Part shown: piece after piece, positions 25,395-35,166 of the stretch
Position numbering within the stretch: position 1 is the stretch's first letter
How the letters are laid out: each line of letters begins with the position of its first letter
Position numbers and translations under genes: made by a program
Source of the DNA: Aciduliprofundum sp. MAR08-339
GTDB lineage: Archaea > Thermoplasmatota > Thermoplasmata > Thermoplasmatales > Aciduliprofundaceae
NCBI RefSeq assembly: GCF_000327505.1
Contig: NC_019942.1
Coordinates: 682,001-746,000 of the forward strand
Length of the DNA: 64,000 bases
Direction: 5' to 3'
Notes under the pieces: generated by a model
Databases searched by the model: none
The model's input: only the letters and a program-made list of their open reading frames with translations
Told to the model about the DNA's origin: nothing

Positions 25395-27281
25395 ATGAAC
25401 AAGAAAACCGTTTTTATTACCCTTATCGGTATACTGCTTATAGGTATAATGATAAGCACATCTCAGGAATTTCTCTGGGGGGTTGATACAATAGGAGGAA
25501 CTGATGAGTTGCATCACTTTTCAAGGGCATATGCCATAGCGAATAGATGGGTGGATCCTTATCATGAGCCTGATAATCCCAAGTTCTTTGATTTTTATCC
25601 TGCAGGTTTTCATTTACTGTTAGGAGAGTTTATTCTTCTTTCAGGTTTTACATCAGTATATGTACTTTATATAATTTTGAAAATTTTGTACTTTTTGATC
25701 CCAGCCATTATAGTTTTTCTTATAGGAACAAAGGTTGATTGGAAAGTTGGCTTGTTATCGGTGTTTTTCCTAGCCACGTATTTTGAGATTCTGACAAGTG
25801 TTCATAATTACTATATATATGTAAGTACTCCTCAAAATTATCTGAATACAAATTTTATTACTATAACAAGTTTTTTCAGCACAATATTACTCTATTTACT
25901 ATTTATTAAAGCAAGGGATAAAGAGATATTTTTGGGGAGTTTGATTACATTGTTTGGAGTTGTTCATGGAATCTCTCACATAAGCACCTATATAGGATAT
26001 ATATTTAATTTAACGAGCTTTTTGATCATATTTTTTATATATTTTGTTTTCAAAAAGAATTTTACACAATCCATAAAAATGGTTAAACTTCTTCTTTACA
26101 CTTTCCTCTCTCTTCCTCTTTCTTTCTTTATTTATTATTTCCCTATGTACCCGGTAATTTTAAATCCCCCTTATCGATTTAAATACTTTTGGCCCCCTTT
26201 TATACCCCAAAGTTTCTTAGATTATGCACCCCATATTTTTATTATATCTTTAATTTCAATAATCATAATTCTTATCTATTTAACAAAATTTATTCATTAT
26301 TCTAAATATAGAGGATATTTAAGCTTTCCTCGTATTAGTAAATATATCATTTTCATATTTGGGTTACTTTATATAATTTTATATTTAACCATTGTATACA
26401 AAGTTACTACAAATCCAAGGGATTATTCATTTTCGGGGTTCATACTTCTTGCAGGAGTTTTCCCTACTTACTTTCCTCATAGAGTATATTCTTATATTTC
26501 CTTTTTTTCTCTTATTGTTGGATTTTTGATGTTTATCCTATCTGCATTTGTTATAACTTTTTATTATAAAATTATAAATAAAACACATTATTTAAATTAT
26601 ATCCTTATAATGTATATAATATTTTATGTCACGTGGTTTATTTTTGCTATAATTATTCATTATTATGCAGATAGGATAATATATTTTAGATTTTTATTGC
26701 CTTTAGTGTATTCTCTCGCTATATTTCTTGTGTTATCTTTCAAAGTTTTTTCTATAGGTAAGAAAAAAATTGTTAGAAATGTGGTGGTGATTGGGATAAT
26801 ATTCGTTATTTTGTCTACAAATGTTGTTTCTCAAATAGCGAAAGAACCATCAATACGTGAAGAATTTGAAATTCCACGACCTATTAGGGGTTCTGTGTCC
26901 CCACCTTTAATTTATTCTTCTTTGGCAGTTGTAACTAATACATTAACTAAGCCTGGGGAATATGTTCTAGCTTCAGGGGCTACTTTGCCAGCTCTTGCCA
27001 CAACTACCCATATTAAGTTACCTACCTACTCTTATTCTCTAACCTACACAGATCATAGAAATTGGAGTATCACCATAAACGCTTTGAGAGGTAAAAATAT
27101 GAATATCTTCTTTGAAAGATATAATGCTAGGTATTTGATAATAGGATATGGAGATCTAACAATGGGTAGGTACCCTTGGGGTTGGCACACGGCACCTATA
27201 TCCTCATATGATAAAAACCCACATTTGTTGCTGATATATGAAGGTAATGGTGGTGAAAGAATATATTTATGGATAAAATAA
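25395..27281 (+). CDS. GT-C fold membrane glycosyltransferase
   Basis: This 628-residue protein has a membrane segment at about 5-25, then an extracytoplasmic loop with the acidic GT-C motif GGTDELHHFSRAYAI at about 35-49 and FYPAGFHLLLG. Roughly ten further hydrophobic segments follow, and a C-terminal outside domain of about 140 residues ends YEGNGGERIYLWIK. GT-C enzymes use polyprenyl-phosphate-linked sugars and act on the outer face. It is not STT3, since no WWDYG motif is present, so it probably adds an outer sugar to a surface glycan or lipid. It follows the flippase by 62 bases on the same strand. Confidence 0.75.
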   Translation: MNKKTVFITLIGILLIGIMISTSQEFLWGVDTIGGTDELHHFSRAYAIANRWVDPYHEPDNPKFFDFYPAGFHLLLGEFILLSGFTSVYVLYIILKILYFLIPAIIVFLIGTKVDWKVGLLSVFFLATYFEILTSVHNYYIYVSTPQNYLNTNFITITSFFSTILLYLLFIKARDKEIFLGSLITLFGVVHGISHISTYIGYIFNLTSFLIIFFIYFVFKKNFTQSIKMVKLLLYTFLSLPLSFFIYYFPMYPVILNPPYRFKYFWPPFIPQSFLDYAPHIFIISLISIIIILIYLTKFIHYSKYRGYLSFPRISKYIIFIFGLLYIILYLTIVYKVTTNPRDYSFSGFILLAGVFPTYFPHRVYSYISFFSLIVGFLMFILSAFVITFYYKIINKTHYLNYILIMYIIFYVTWFIFAIIIHYYADRIIYFRFLLPLVYSLAIFLVLSFKVFSIGKKKIVRNVVVIGIIFVILSTNVVSQIAKEPSIREEFEIPRPIRGSVSPPLIYSSLAVVTNTLTKPGEYVLASGATLPALATTTHIKLPTYSYSLTYTDHRNWSITINALRGKNMNIFFERYNARYLIIGYGDLTMGRYPWGWHTAPISSYDKNPHLLLIYEGNGGERIYLWIK

Positions 27282-27307
27282 AATATTTTAAATTTTTATT
27301 CAACTTT

Positions 27308-27315
27308 AATTTTTT
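27308..27315 (+). terminator. Possible oligo-T terminator after the GT-C gene
   Basis: An unbroken run of T lies 25-35 bases past the stop and just before the end of the convergent broken gene. It is compatible with archaeal intrinsic termination but sits in a generally AT-rich context. Confidence 0.3.
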
Positions 27316-27368
27316 TATCTTCCTTGATATTTCTTTTCTTATATCATTGCGTTTTACACTTCTTGAAT

Positions 27369-28816
27369 TTATTTCTGCCTCTTTTTAAAAATTGTATACA
27401 ATATATTTCCCTCCATTTGTTTTGGAACAGGAAGATTGAAAATGCGTAATATTGTTGGCGCGATATCATATATATGCGTTTTTAATGAAGTACTTTCTTT
27501 TATTTGCTAACCATAAACAAGAAAAATGCCATTTAAATCATGAAAATTGACGGTTTCTGTAGAGAATATATTGGAAGATATTTTAGGGCTAATAAAATAT
27601 TTTTTATTGGGTAAGAACATAATGATGGGTTTATTGTTTTCATAAAAACCGGTTAAATATACCTTATTAAAAATCTTCTCATTGGTATCGTCCTCTAAAT
27701 CAGTTAATTCTTTTTGAAGTTCATTTATTATATCTTTATTGGGTACGTTTTTTAGATTCATATAAATCCCAAATGAAGATGCTCTAGGCACATAGAACGT
27801 AGTGGTCTCTATATCAATTTCATATCCTGTTCTTATTTTGTAGTTTTTGGCCAGCGTTTTTTTGAATATCCACCTACCTATTTTCCTTATATATTTTATT
27901 TTTAATAAATAATTTACTTTTCCGGAAATTATTAGTTCTTTTCTTTTATCAGTGAGATCAAAAACCTCTTTCATACCATTTTTAGATTTAGGTCTTACTG
28001 AGAGATATTTTTTTCTTCCAAGGCCAGGAATGTATATTAAATATGTATATTAAATATATCCGTAAAATCCATGATCAGAAAGAATGAAAATTAGAGTTTC
28101 CTTGGGTAAGTTAGAAAGAAACCATCCTATATGTTTGTCTATGTTTTTAAAGATATCCAATGCACGAATCGATAGAGGAGTTCTTTTTAGCATATCTCCA
28201 AAATATTTATGAGATATTATATCGCTGGTTATGAAATGTATGAAAAACAAATCCCATTCTTCATTTTTGAAGATATCTTTTCAGCATTCATATGTTCATT
28301 TTCAAATTTTATAAGCTCTTCAATAAGTGCCTTTCCTTCTTTACTAAAATCTGGTTTTACTCTATAGTTATGTTCCTTTACATATTTCCCAGCATATTCT
28401 GGATATGCATATAATTTTGGTGGAAAGAAATCGGGTAGAATTATACTATTGATTTTAAGTGAAGAATAAGATAAAGGTAAGCCTATTAAAATGCATCTAT
28501 ATCAATAATCACTTAATATTTTATAAAATGGTTGAAATTTTAAATCTTGGGTACCTGCTATTCTATTCCTTCCATTCTCAGTTATAATAAAATCATAAAC
28601 ACTCTGTTTCAATGGCGTTGTGCCAGTACCAAAGTAACCAAAGAAGACCATGCTGGACCAGTAATGGGGGTATTGTAGATTTTAAGTATCCATATGCTCC
28701 TCTCCCTTAATTTTGTTAATATTAGGGAGTTCACCATTTTTCACAAGAGTATCTAGCAACCTTCAGGTGCCATCATCTATTCCAATTATCACTATTTTCC
28801 TTGTTTTGTCCATCAT
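27369..28816 (-). pseudogene. Alkaline-phosphatase-superfamily (phosphodiesterase-like) gene, inactivated
   Basis: A minus-strand gene of about 480 codons can be followed in two frames. It starts MMDKTRKIVIIGIDDGT and is broken by TGA right there, then by TAA after GEEHMDT, by TGA after KILSDY, and by a frameshift near 28270. After that, EWDLFFIHFITSDIISH and LIFILSDHGFYGYI continue in the other frame, then TAA (about 28050), and TAG at 27507-27509. The last part, IYDIAPTILRIFNLPVPKQM, ends at 27369. The DHGF motif and the NGIFLVYG and DIAPTIL motifs identify the type I phosphodiesterase/nucleotide pyrophosphatase branch. It was the last gene of the long leftward operon. Five stops and a frameshift make function very unlikely. 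Confidence 0.85.
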
Positions 28817-28838
28817 ATGGAGGATGTAGTAATATAAT

Positions 28839-30146
28839 TTAAAAATTTTCCATAACCCAATTGTACACTGAAATGGTTTTTTCAATAGTTTTCGAAAGAT
28901 TTCTCTCTTTCACTGCAATTTCTCTTGCATTTTTCCCCATCTCATCTCGAAGTTCAGGATGTTTTATTAGAGTTTCTAATGTCTTTGCTAAAACCTCTAG
29001 ATTACCCTTGGGTAGTACTATTCCCCCCTCATTTTCTAACATTTTATAATTTATATTTTGATGATCTTTTACTCTTTTCACAATATTTATTACAGGGATT
29101 CCAGTAGAGAGGGCCTCAATAGTTGAAAAAGATATTGATATTGGATATACACTTTTAATAGAGTCTCCAAGGGAGGGAGTATGTATAATAGAATCAGCCA
29201 CCGGGATATCAGTAAAACTATTAAATGCAATATCTGCAGCAGCGTAATATTTCGGTATGTCATAATGAGATACTGGTCCAGTAAAAATAACATTATTTTC
29301 TACAGAGAGTTCTTTTACAAGATTTCTTAATTCACTTTCTCTTATTCCAGTTCCCACTAACAAGAGATAAATGTTTTTATATTTTTTTAAAATTTTTGAA
29401 AAAGCTTTTATTATCATTTCTATCCTTCTTTCATAGGAAAAGCGACTGGTGGATATTATTACTGTTGCATCATCTGAAATGTTATACCTCTCCCGGATAT
29501 CTTTCCCATTAACTGAGGGTGAAAATAATTCTACATCAACTCCATTGGGTATTAGAAAATTTTTTTTTCTGTATTTTTTAGCTAATTTGTACAATTCCGG
29601 ATCCATGCCTTTTCCAACGGTAATTATTGCATTGGAATTCTTTATACCATATTTCATTTCAGAATAAATAACCTGATCTATTAAATGTTTCCCCCAACTA
29701 TAGTTATAAGTGGAGTTTCTCCTCAATAAACAACCATGAACTGTATAAACCATTTTTGAAGATGAACCAAATGATTTTATTAACCCCGCATCTGAAAAGT
29801 TATTTAAATGGAAAATATCCACTCCATCAAGCTTTTTAGATAATTTTAAAATCAATATGGGTTTTTTGATATACAAAAAAAATAATTTTCCCCAAGAATG
29901 CCTATAGTATACTTTACTTTTGACACTAGTTATCACAAATCTCCCCTTTTTAAAAGATACTTTGTTCTCACCCCATGTACCTATTTTAATAAAAAAATTA
30001 TCATGATGATAATCTATTATATGTCTAAGTAATTCCTGCAGATAAGTGGGTGCACCGCCAATACCATTTCTTTTAAATATCATTAATTCTTTATCTAAAA
30101 ATTGCAAATCCGCAAAATTATCAATTATTCCTAATGTATATTTCAT
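28839..30146 (-). CDS. Glycosyltransferase family 4
   Basis: This 435-residue GT-B enzyme has the acceptor-side loop RNGIGGAPTYLQELL at about 26-40. The C-terminal domain runs from LIPNGVDVELFSPS and includes ISTSRFSYERRIEMIIKAF and LVGTGIRESEL. A 40-residue insertion between AFNSFTDIPVADS and SISFSTIEALSTGIPVIN interrupts the usual donor-binding stretch. It is a retaining sugar transferase for the surface glycan. It lies upstream of the broken phosphatase-like gene by 22 bases and downstream of two more glycosyltransferase genes on the same strand. Confidence 0.87.
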   Translation of the reverse strand: MKYTLGIIDNFADLQFLDKELMIFKRNGIGGAPTYLQELLRHIIDYHHDNFFIKIGTWGENKVSFKKGRFVITSVKSKVYYRHSWGKLFFLYIKKPILILKLSKKLDGVDIFHLNNFSDAGLIKSFGSSSKMVYTVHGCLLRRNSTYNYSWGKHLIDQVIYSEMKYGIKNSNAIITVGKGMDPELYKLAKKYRKKNFLIPNGVDVELFSPSVNGKDIRERYNISDDATVIISTSRFSYERRIEMIIKAFSKILKKYKNIYLLLVGTGIRESELRNLVKELSVENNVIFTGPVSHYDIPKYYAAADIAFNSFTDIPVADSIIHTPSLGDSIKSVYPISISFSTIEALSTGIPVINIVKRVKDHQNINYKMLENEGGIVLPKGNLEVLAKTLETLIKHPELRDEMGKNAREIAVKERNLSKTIEKTISVYNWVMENF

Positions 30147-30220
30147 TTAAAGCCTTAAAAAAAAATACTATTAAAATTTTTCTGAAGATTTTTGATAAAT
30201 CCCTATTTAACAATAATCCT

Positions 30221-31342
30221 TTAGTTTGGATTTAACAACTTTAGATAAATGTTTTTCAATTTTTTAATTACATTACTGCACGAGCACTCTTCAGCTAATT
30301 TTCTAGCATTAAAAGATATTTTTTTTGCCATTTCTTCATCTTTTAATATATCTTTAATGTTAATATAAAAATTTTCTATATCTCCAACTTTAGCAACAAG
30401 TCCATTGATCTTGTGATGTATTAAATATGGTATACCTCCTGCATTAGTAGTAACAATTATAAGACCATTTGAAGCAGCTTCCAATAATGCCATGGGGAAT
30501 ATGTCCATTTCCGAAGTGTTTAAAAAGATATCGGCTCTAGAAAACAAGACATTTAGTTTTTTCCTAGAATCAATAAAGCGTAGTAATTTTACATTATTTT
30601 CTAAACCTAATTTATGTATCATATTAATTATTTTATTTTTATAATTTATATTATCATAATTTCCAATAATTGTCAACTCCGCATTTGGAAAGATGCTAGA
30701 AATTTTGGAAAACACCAATAAGGCATCTTCTATTCTGTATTGGGGGGCCAAATGACGAGCCACTATTATTTTTGGATTTATTTTTGTTCTCAACTTGAAA
30801 TTAAAATTTTCTATATCCACTATATTTGGTACTATATAAGGCCTGACGCCAGCTCTACTTATTTCATCAAGTAGATATTCTGAGAGAATAATATGTGCAT
30901 CTATATATTTAGATAATATTTTTATTATTTTAAAATTTTTTTTGAAATTATTTTTGTTAAGATGATAGGTAACAACCATCTTTTTATTGAATATAAAGGC
31001 ATAAATTGCAGTAATTGCTATTGGCATAATACCCCAATTATTGGATGCATGAACATGGAATATTTGAGAGTCTCTCTTTTTTAGTAGTCTAATAAATAAT
31101 ATTGATGGTTGTATAAATAACTTAAGCAGTTTTTTAAATATATTGTTCGGGAAATAGGGTTTAGAATTTATATCTACAGTATCAACTTCAAAAATAGGGT
31201 CTTTACGTAGGCAATTAATCATATTAGTGGCTGCTACGGAAATCCCTCCCCATTTAATTTTTAAAAGGGGGGCAACTACCGTTATCTTTATTTTATTTGA
31301 GGAATCATTAACTACCTTTTTTGTTTGAAATTTTAAAGCCAT
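30221..31342 (-). CDS. Glycosyltransferase family 4
   Basis: This protein of about 373 residues is a GT-B fold with VAPLLKIKWGGISVAATNMI at the N terminus and IVARHLAPQYRIEDALLVF then ALLEAASNGLIIVTTNAGGI in the C-terminal donor domain. The start at 31342 is chosen because GGTGAT lies four bases before it; the open frame reaches 31381. It overlaps the end of the preceding glycosyltransferase gene by 35 bases, so translation is coupled. It is very AT-rich (many AAA, ATA and TTT codons). Confidence 0.85.
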   Translation of the reverse strand: MALKFQTKKVVNDSSNKIKITVVAPLLKIKWGGISVAATNMINCLRKDPIFEVDTVDINSKPYFPNNIFKKLLKLFIQPSILFIRLLKKRDSQIFHVHASNNWGIMPIAITAIYAFIFNKKMVVTYHLNKNNFKKNFKIIKILSKYIDAHIILSEYLLDEISRAGVRPYIVPNIVDIENFNFKLRTKINPKIIVARHLAPQYRIEDALLVFSKISSIFPNAELTIIGNYDNINYKNKIINMIHKLGLENNVKLLRFIDSRKKLNVLFSRADIFLNTSEMDIFPMALLEAASNGLIIVTTNAGGIPYLIHHKINGLVAKVGDIENFYINIKDILKDEEMAKKISFNARKLAEECSCSNVIKKLKNIYLKLLNPN

Positions 31343-32417
31343 TTTCATCACCCATTGCATTTCGATATACATGAAACACATCTATAGCTATATTTTTCCA
31401 ACTAAAATTCTTAGCATATTCCCTTATTTTATTACGATTCCAATCTTTTTCAAACGCTATCAATATTTTCTCTGCCAAACATTCTGGATCTGCTGGAGGG
31501 CATAGAAATCCATAATCTTCTGAAATTATAATTTCCTCACTTCCTCCGTTAATAGTTGCTACTACCGGTGTTCCAACAGCCATTGCTTCTATTTGCACAA
31601 TTCCAAAGCTCTCACTCAAACTCGGAAGCACAAATAGATCTGCACTATTGTACCATAGAGATAGTTCATCGTTTGGTACAAAACCTAAAATTTTAACAAA
31701 GGAGTCCAAATCGTATTTTGTTATAGAATCCTTAAGATATTTCTCTAGTTTCCCCTTCCCCCCTATGAAACACAGAATATTTTTATTTTTTTCAACTATT
31801 CTTCTAATTGCTTGGATAAGGTAAATATGCCCCTTATATTTCTCCAACATTCCCAAACTAAAGATTATCTTTTTATCAGTTGGAAGATTTAGTAATTCTC
31901 TGGCGTATGTTTTATTAATTATTTTAAACTCTTTTAAATCCACACCATTATATATAACATGTATCTTATAAGAAAATAAATCACCATATACATTTTCTAT
32001 CTCCCGTTTTTGAGCATTAGATACACATATAAAAGAGCTTACGTTTTTAAAAATATAATAAAACAATATTTTGAAGAAAGGGTTTTTTAACTTTTTTCTT
32101 ATATTATATGAAGGATAATGATATGTAATAATAAAATTTACACGCCTTATTTTGCACACAATTGAAATCCAGAGCATCGTAAATAAACCACCAAAATATC
32201 CACTAGGATGCAAATGAACAACCTCATATATATTTGATATCTTAAACACTATTTTCAAAAAATTATGTAAAACTCTATTTTTAAGAGAAGTGAACTTCAA
32301 AGTGAAAGTATCTATTTTCAAATCTGAGATATGCTTTTCTAATGCACTTTTTAAATTTCTAGCATGTGTGGAAACTCCCGAGTTTCTATTGAATGGGGCC
32401 ACCATTAAAATCTTCAT
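31308..32417 (-). CDS. Glycosyltransferase family 4
   Basis: This 369-residue GT-B enzyme begins MKILMVAPFNRNSGVSTHAR, with the glycine-rich acceptor loop. The C-terminal domain carries FSLGMLEKYKGHIYLIQAI and the donor-binding PSLSESFGIVQIEAMAVGTP with the EX7E glutamates, followed by GFLCPPADPE. Its ATG directly follows the stop of the UDP-GlcNAc 2-epimerase gene, with the stretch GGAGGGG just upstream, so it belongs to the same operon. The sugar transferred may be the epimerase product, a ManNAc derivative (inference). Confidence 0.9.
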   Translation of the reverse strand: MKILMVAPFNRNSGVSTHARNLKSALEKHISDLKIDTFTLKFTSLKNRVLHNFLKIVFKISNIYEVVHLHPSGYFGGLFTMLWISIVCKIRRVNFIITYHYPSYNIRKKLKNPFFKILFYYIFKNVSSFICVSNAQKREIENVYGDLFSYKIHVIYNGVDLKEFKIINKTYARELLNLPTDKKIIFSLGMLEKYKGHIYLIQAIRRIVEKNKNILCFIGGKGKLEKYLKDSITKYDLDSFVKILGFVPNDELSLWYNSADLFVLPSLSESFGIVQIEAMAVGTPVVATINGGSEEIIISEDYGFLCPPADPECLAEKILIAFEKDWNRNKIREYAKNFSWKNIAIDVFHVYRNAMGDENGFKISNKKGS

Positions 32418-33512
32418 CTAACCCCTCCAACTCTCCAAAATATCCACTATTACTTTTCCGCTTTTTCCATCTCCAAATATAATTGGAGTCTCTCTCATAT
32501 AATCATATTTTTCTCCATTAAATATTTCTATTATAATGTTTAATATTTTATAAATTTCTCTACCAACCACAATATTGCTCCCAACTTTCACAGTTTCAGG
32601 TCTCTCTGTGTTATCTCTCAAAGTTAGGCATGGGATGTGTAATATATTAGCCTCCTCTTGAATACCCCCAGAATCTGTTAATACTATTTTGGCTTTGGAA
32701 AGAAGCAATAGAAAATCTAAATAACCTAAAGGCTCTATAACTCTTAAATAGGGATTTTTTATAGTTAATCCATACTCCTCAAGTCTTTTCTTGGTTCTTG
32801 GATGCATAGGAAATATGGAAGGATAATGGATTTCATTCAATATTTTAACAATTTTAATTAGATTTTCCTTTTTATCAACATTTTCCTCCCGGTGGACAGT
32901 TACGATTACATATTCTCTCTCTTTCAACCCCAACACATTTAATATATTTGATCTTTTCTTTGCTATTTCTAGGTTTTGATATACTGCATCCACAATAGTA
33001 TTTCCCGTTACGAATATTCTGTTATCAGGTATTCCTTCTTTAATAAGATTTGATTTTGCTACTTCAGTAGGTGCAAATAGAAGATCTGAGAGGTGATCTA
33101 CGATAATTCTGTTTATTTCCTCAGGCATTCTTCTATCAAAACTTCTGAGTCCTGCTTCCACATGACCTACAGGTATGTGTAATTTAGAGGCAGAAATACC
33201 TCCAGCTAGCACTGAATTGGTATCTCCTTCCACTAAAACAATATTTACATCTTCTCTTACCAATATCTTTTCTATCTCCTTTATCATCTCTCCAGTTTGA
33301 GATCCATGGGTATGATATTTTTCTCCTACATTGAGTTTGTATTCAGGTTCTGGAAGTTCAAGATCCTCAAAAAAAACTCTATCCATATTGTATGAATAAT
33401 GTTGTCCTGTGTGAATTATAGAATATTCTATATTTCTTTTTTCTAATTCTCTTATGATGGGAGACATCTTAATTATCTCGGGTCGAGTTCCTAATATAAT
33501 TCCTATCTTCAT
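32418..33512 (-). CDS. wecB: UDP-N-acetylglucosamine 2-epimerase (non-hydrolysing), copy 1
   Basis: This 364-residue enzyme interconverts UDP-GlcNAc and UDP-ManNAc or related 2-acetamido sugars. Conserved motifs are LGTRPEIIKMSPIIREL at the N terminus, HTGQHYSYNMD, LVEGDTNSVLAG, HVEAGLRSFDRRMPEEINR and TDSGGIQEEA. A GGAGGT site lies about eight bases before the ATG. A second copy is encoded at 44535-45599; one may serve the diacetamido-uronic acid pathway and the other plain UDP-ManNAc. It sits between the DUF354 gene and a glycosyltransferase gene in an operon. Confidence 0.92.
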   Translation of the reverse strand: MKIGIILGTRPEIIKMSPIIRELEKRNIEYSIIHTGQHYSYNMDRVFFEDLELPEPEYKLNVGEKYHTHGSQTGEMIKEIEKILVREDVNIVLVEGDTNSVLAGGISASKLHIPVGHVEAGLRSFDRRMPEEINRIIVDHLSDLLFAPTEVAKSNLIKEGIPDNRIFVTGNTIVDAVYQNLEIAKKRSNILNVLGLKEREYVIVTVHREENVDKKENLIKIVKILNEIHYPSIFPMHPRTKKRLEEYGLTIKNPYLRVIEPLGYLDFLLLLSKAKIVLTDSGGIQEEANILHIPCLTLRDNTERPETVKVGSNIVVGREIYKILNIIIEIFNGEKYDYMRETPIIFGDGKSGKVIVDILESWRG

Positions 33513-33530
33513 TTATTTATACCTCCCTTT

Positions 33531-34553
33531 CTAGTGAGGTATTATGTTTTCAATTATATCTTTTACTATATGAGATCTCAATTTGGTATTTATAAAAAAA
33601 TTTTTCTTATGTTTTTCTTTTAAAATTTTTGTCTTTGAAATGACACCATAATAATAGTTTTTTTGAGATTTTAACCATTTTTCAACACTCAACTCTTTAC
33701 CTTTATAGAATGAAAAAACTGTGTTGCCCAATATCCAAGCTTCTCTACTCATTGTACCTCCAGCACCAATAAATATTTTTGATTGTATTAACAAAGACTG
33801 TCCGTCGAGAGGTGTTTTGGGAATTATAATGCCATTTTTAAAAATTTTTTCATATAGTGTTTTCTGTTCAACAGTGCGCGGAAGTACAATTATATGATAT
33901 TTATTTATAATCTGCTCATCAAAAACTAGGTCTTTTAATATTTCTTCTAAAGAATCTCTACCAGAGGTTTCGTATTCGGTTATTAAACCAAATGGCCTTA
34001 CGACGATAATGTCTTTATTTTTTTCTAAATTGAGTTCTTTATAAATATTTTCTTTCAATTCCTCAGACAGGTATATCTGTTCTTCAATACCTCTATAAAA
34101 ATAAACTTTTTTCTCTATGTGTGGAGAAATATTCCCATATATCTTTATTGCTTCGGGCATGTATATCCTATCTGCTAGAGGTAAAGTAAGCAGTAGGGCC
34201 AAAGTGGCAGCATCATTATCAATAAACATAAAAACCTTTTTACCAGCTATTTTTGCAGCTATGGGAGTTGAAATTGCTCGGGATATAACAACAGTTGGAT
34301 TTGTTCTGTATATATACTTAAACATTAGAACAAATCTAATAATATTAAAAACTCCTTTTGAAATAAAACTTTTGTTTGACCTCGAGCCCACAATTTTATA
34401 GGGGAATCCCTTCTTTTTTATTAAATTTATGCATTCTTCGTTGTTTGGTATAACAAACTCTATTTCAAAACCATGCTTTTTTAACTCATTACTGATTGAT
34501 TCATAAAGTTGTATGTCGGGAGGCGTGTATGCATCAAACAATATTTTAGGCAT
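33531..34553 (-). CDS. DUF354-family protein
   Basis: This 340-residue protein belongs to the archaeal DUF354 group, which looks like a GT-B or UDP-GlcNAc 2-epimerase-like fold. Seen are KILFDAYTPPDIQLYESI at the N terminus, SRAISTPIAAKIAGKK and MFIDNDAA in the middle, and IGAGGTMSREAWILG near the end, the usual nucleotide-sugar-binding place. Its activity is not established; a role in assembling a surface glycan is inferred from the operon. It overlaps the dTMP-kinase-like gene by 8 bases. Confidence 0.75.
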   Translation of the reverse strand: MPKILFDAYTPPDIQLYESISNELKKHGFEIEFVIPNNEECINLIKKKGFPYKIVGSRSNKSFISKGVFNIIRFVLMFKYIYRTNPTVVISRAISTPIAAKIAGKKVFMFIDNDAATLALLLTLPLADRIYMPEAIKIYGNISPHIEKKVYFYRGIEEQIYLSEELKENIYKELNLEKNKDIIVVRPFGLITEYETSGRDSLEEILKDLVFDEQIINKYHIIVLPRTVEQKTLYEKIFKNGIIIPKTPLDGQSLLIQSKIFIGAGGTMSREAWILGNTVFSFYKGKELSVEKWLKSQKNYYYGVISKTKILKEKHKKNFFINTKLRSHIVKDIIENIIPH

Positions 34554-35166
34554 TTTTAAAAACCTCCATAATCACCTTTATATTTTTTCCCACAGAGTTT
34601 TTACCTTCTAATATGATGCAATTATGTTTTTTTGCAAATTTTACATATTCATACCTTTCTATCTTTAATTGTTGCTTTCTATAAGTATACGGATCTTCAC
34701 GGTTAATTTGTCTTTTTATAGATTCTTCTTCTGAAATGTCTATAATAAAACAATAATCAGTTTTAAAATTTTCCCATATAGGACGCAGCCATTCTACATG
34801 GTACCCTAAAGCCTTTAATTTAATCTGGGTCGCACATATAAATCTATCATATATCACAACATTCCACCTCTTCCCATCGGGCTGTGTGGAGATGTAAAAC
34901 AGAATATTATCCATCAGTGCTATTATAGGTTTTAATATAGCAGATAATGAAAATGGTTTTGGTTCATAGGGTTTTAACACAGTCTCACGATCTTTATCAA
35001 CTACTTTCCAGTATTTCATCTTCAATTTATCCGCAAACACCCAGTAATGAAATGGTACAATTCTTACCCTATATCCTTTTTTTTCTAACTCTTCCTTAAG
35101 GCGCTTTGATAGAGTGGATTTTCCGGCGCCATCTATCCCTAGTAGAGATATTGTGAAGTTCCTCAT
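34546..35166 (-). CDS. Thymidylate-kinase-like P-loop kinase
   Basis: This 206-residue protein has Walker A GIDGAGKST at residues 10-18 and the DR motif YDRFICATQIK near 105, the position of the dTMP-kinase DRY element. A lid region IKRQINREDPYTYRKQQ follows. A housekeeping Tmk would not normally sit between glycan genes, and the segment FHYWVFADKLKMKYWK is unlike Tmk. It may phosphorylate another small molecule such as a sugar or lipid (inference). It overlaps the HprK-like gene by 4 bases and the DUF354 gene by 8. Confidence 0.72.
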   Translation of the reverse strand: MRNFTISLLGIDGAGKSTLSKRLKEELEKKGYRVRIVPFHYWVFADKLKMKYWKVVDKDRETVLKPYEPKPFSLSAILKPIIALMDNILFYISTQPDGKRWNVVIYDRFICATQIKLKALGYHVEWLRPIWENFKTDYCFIIDISEEESIKRQINREDPYTYRKQQLKIERYEYVKFAKKHNCIILEGKNSVGKNIKVIMEVFKNA

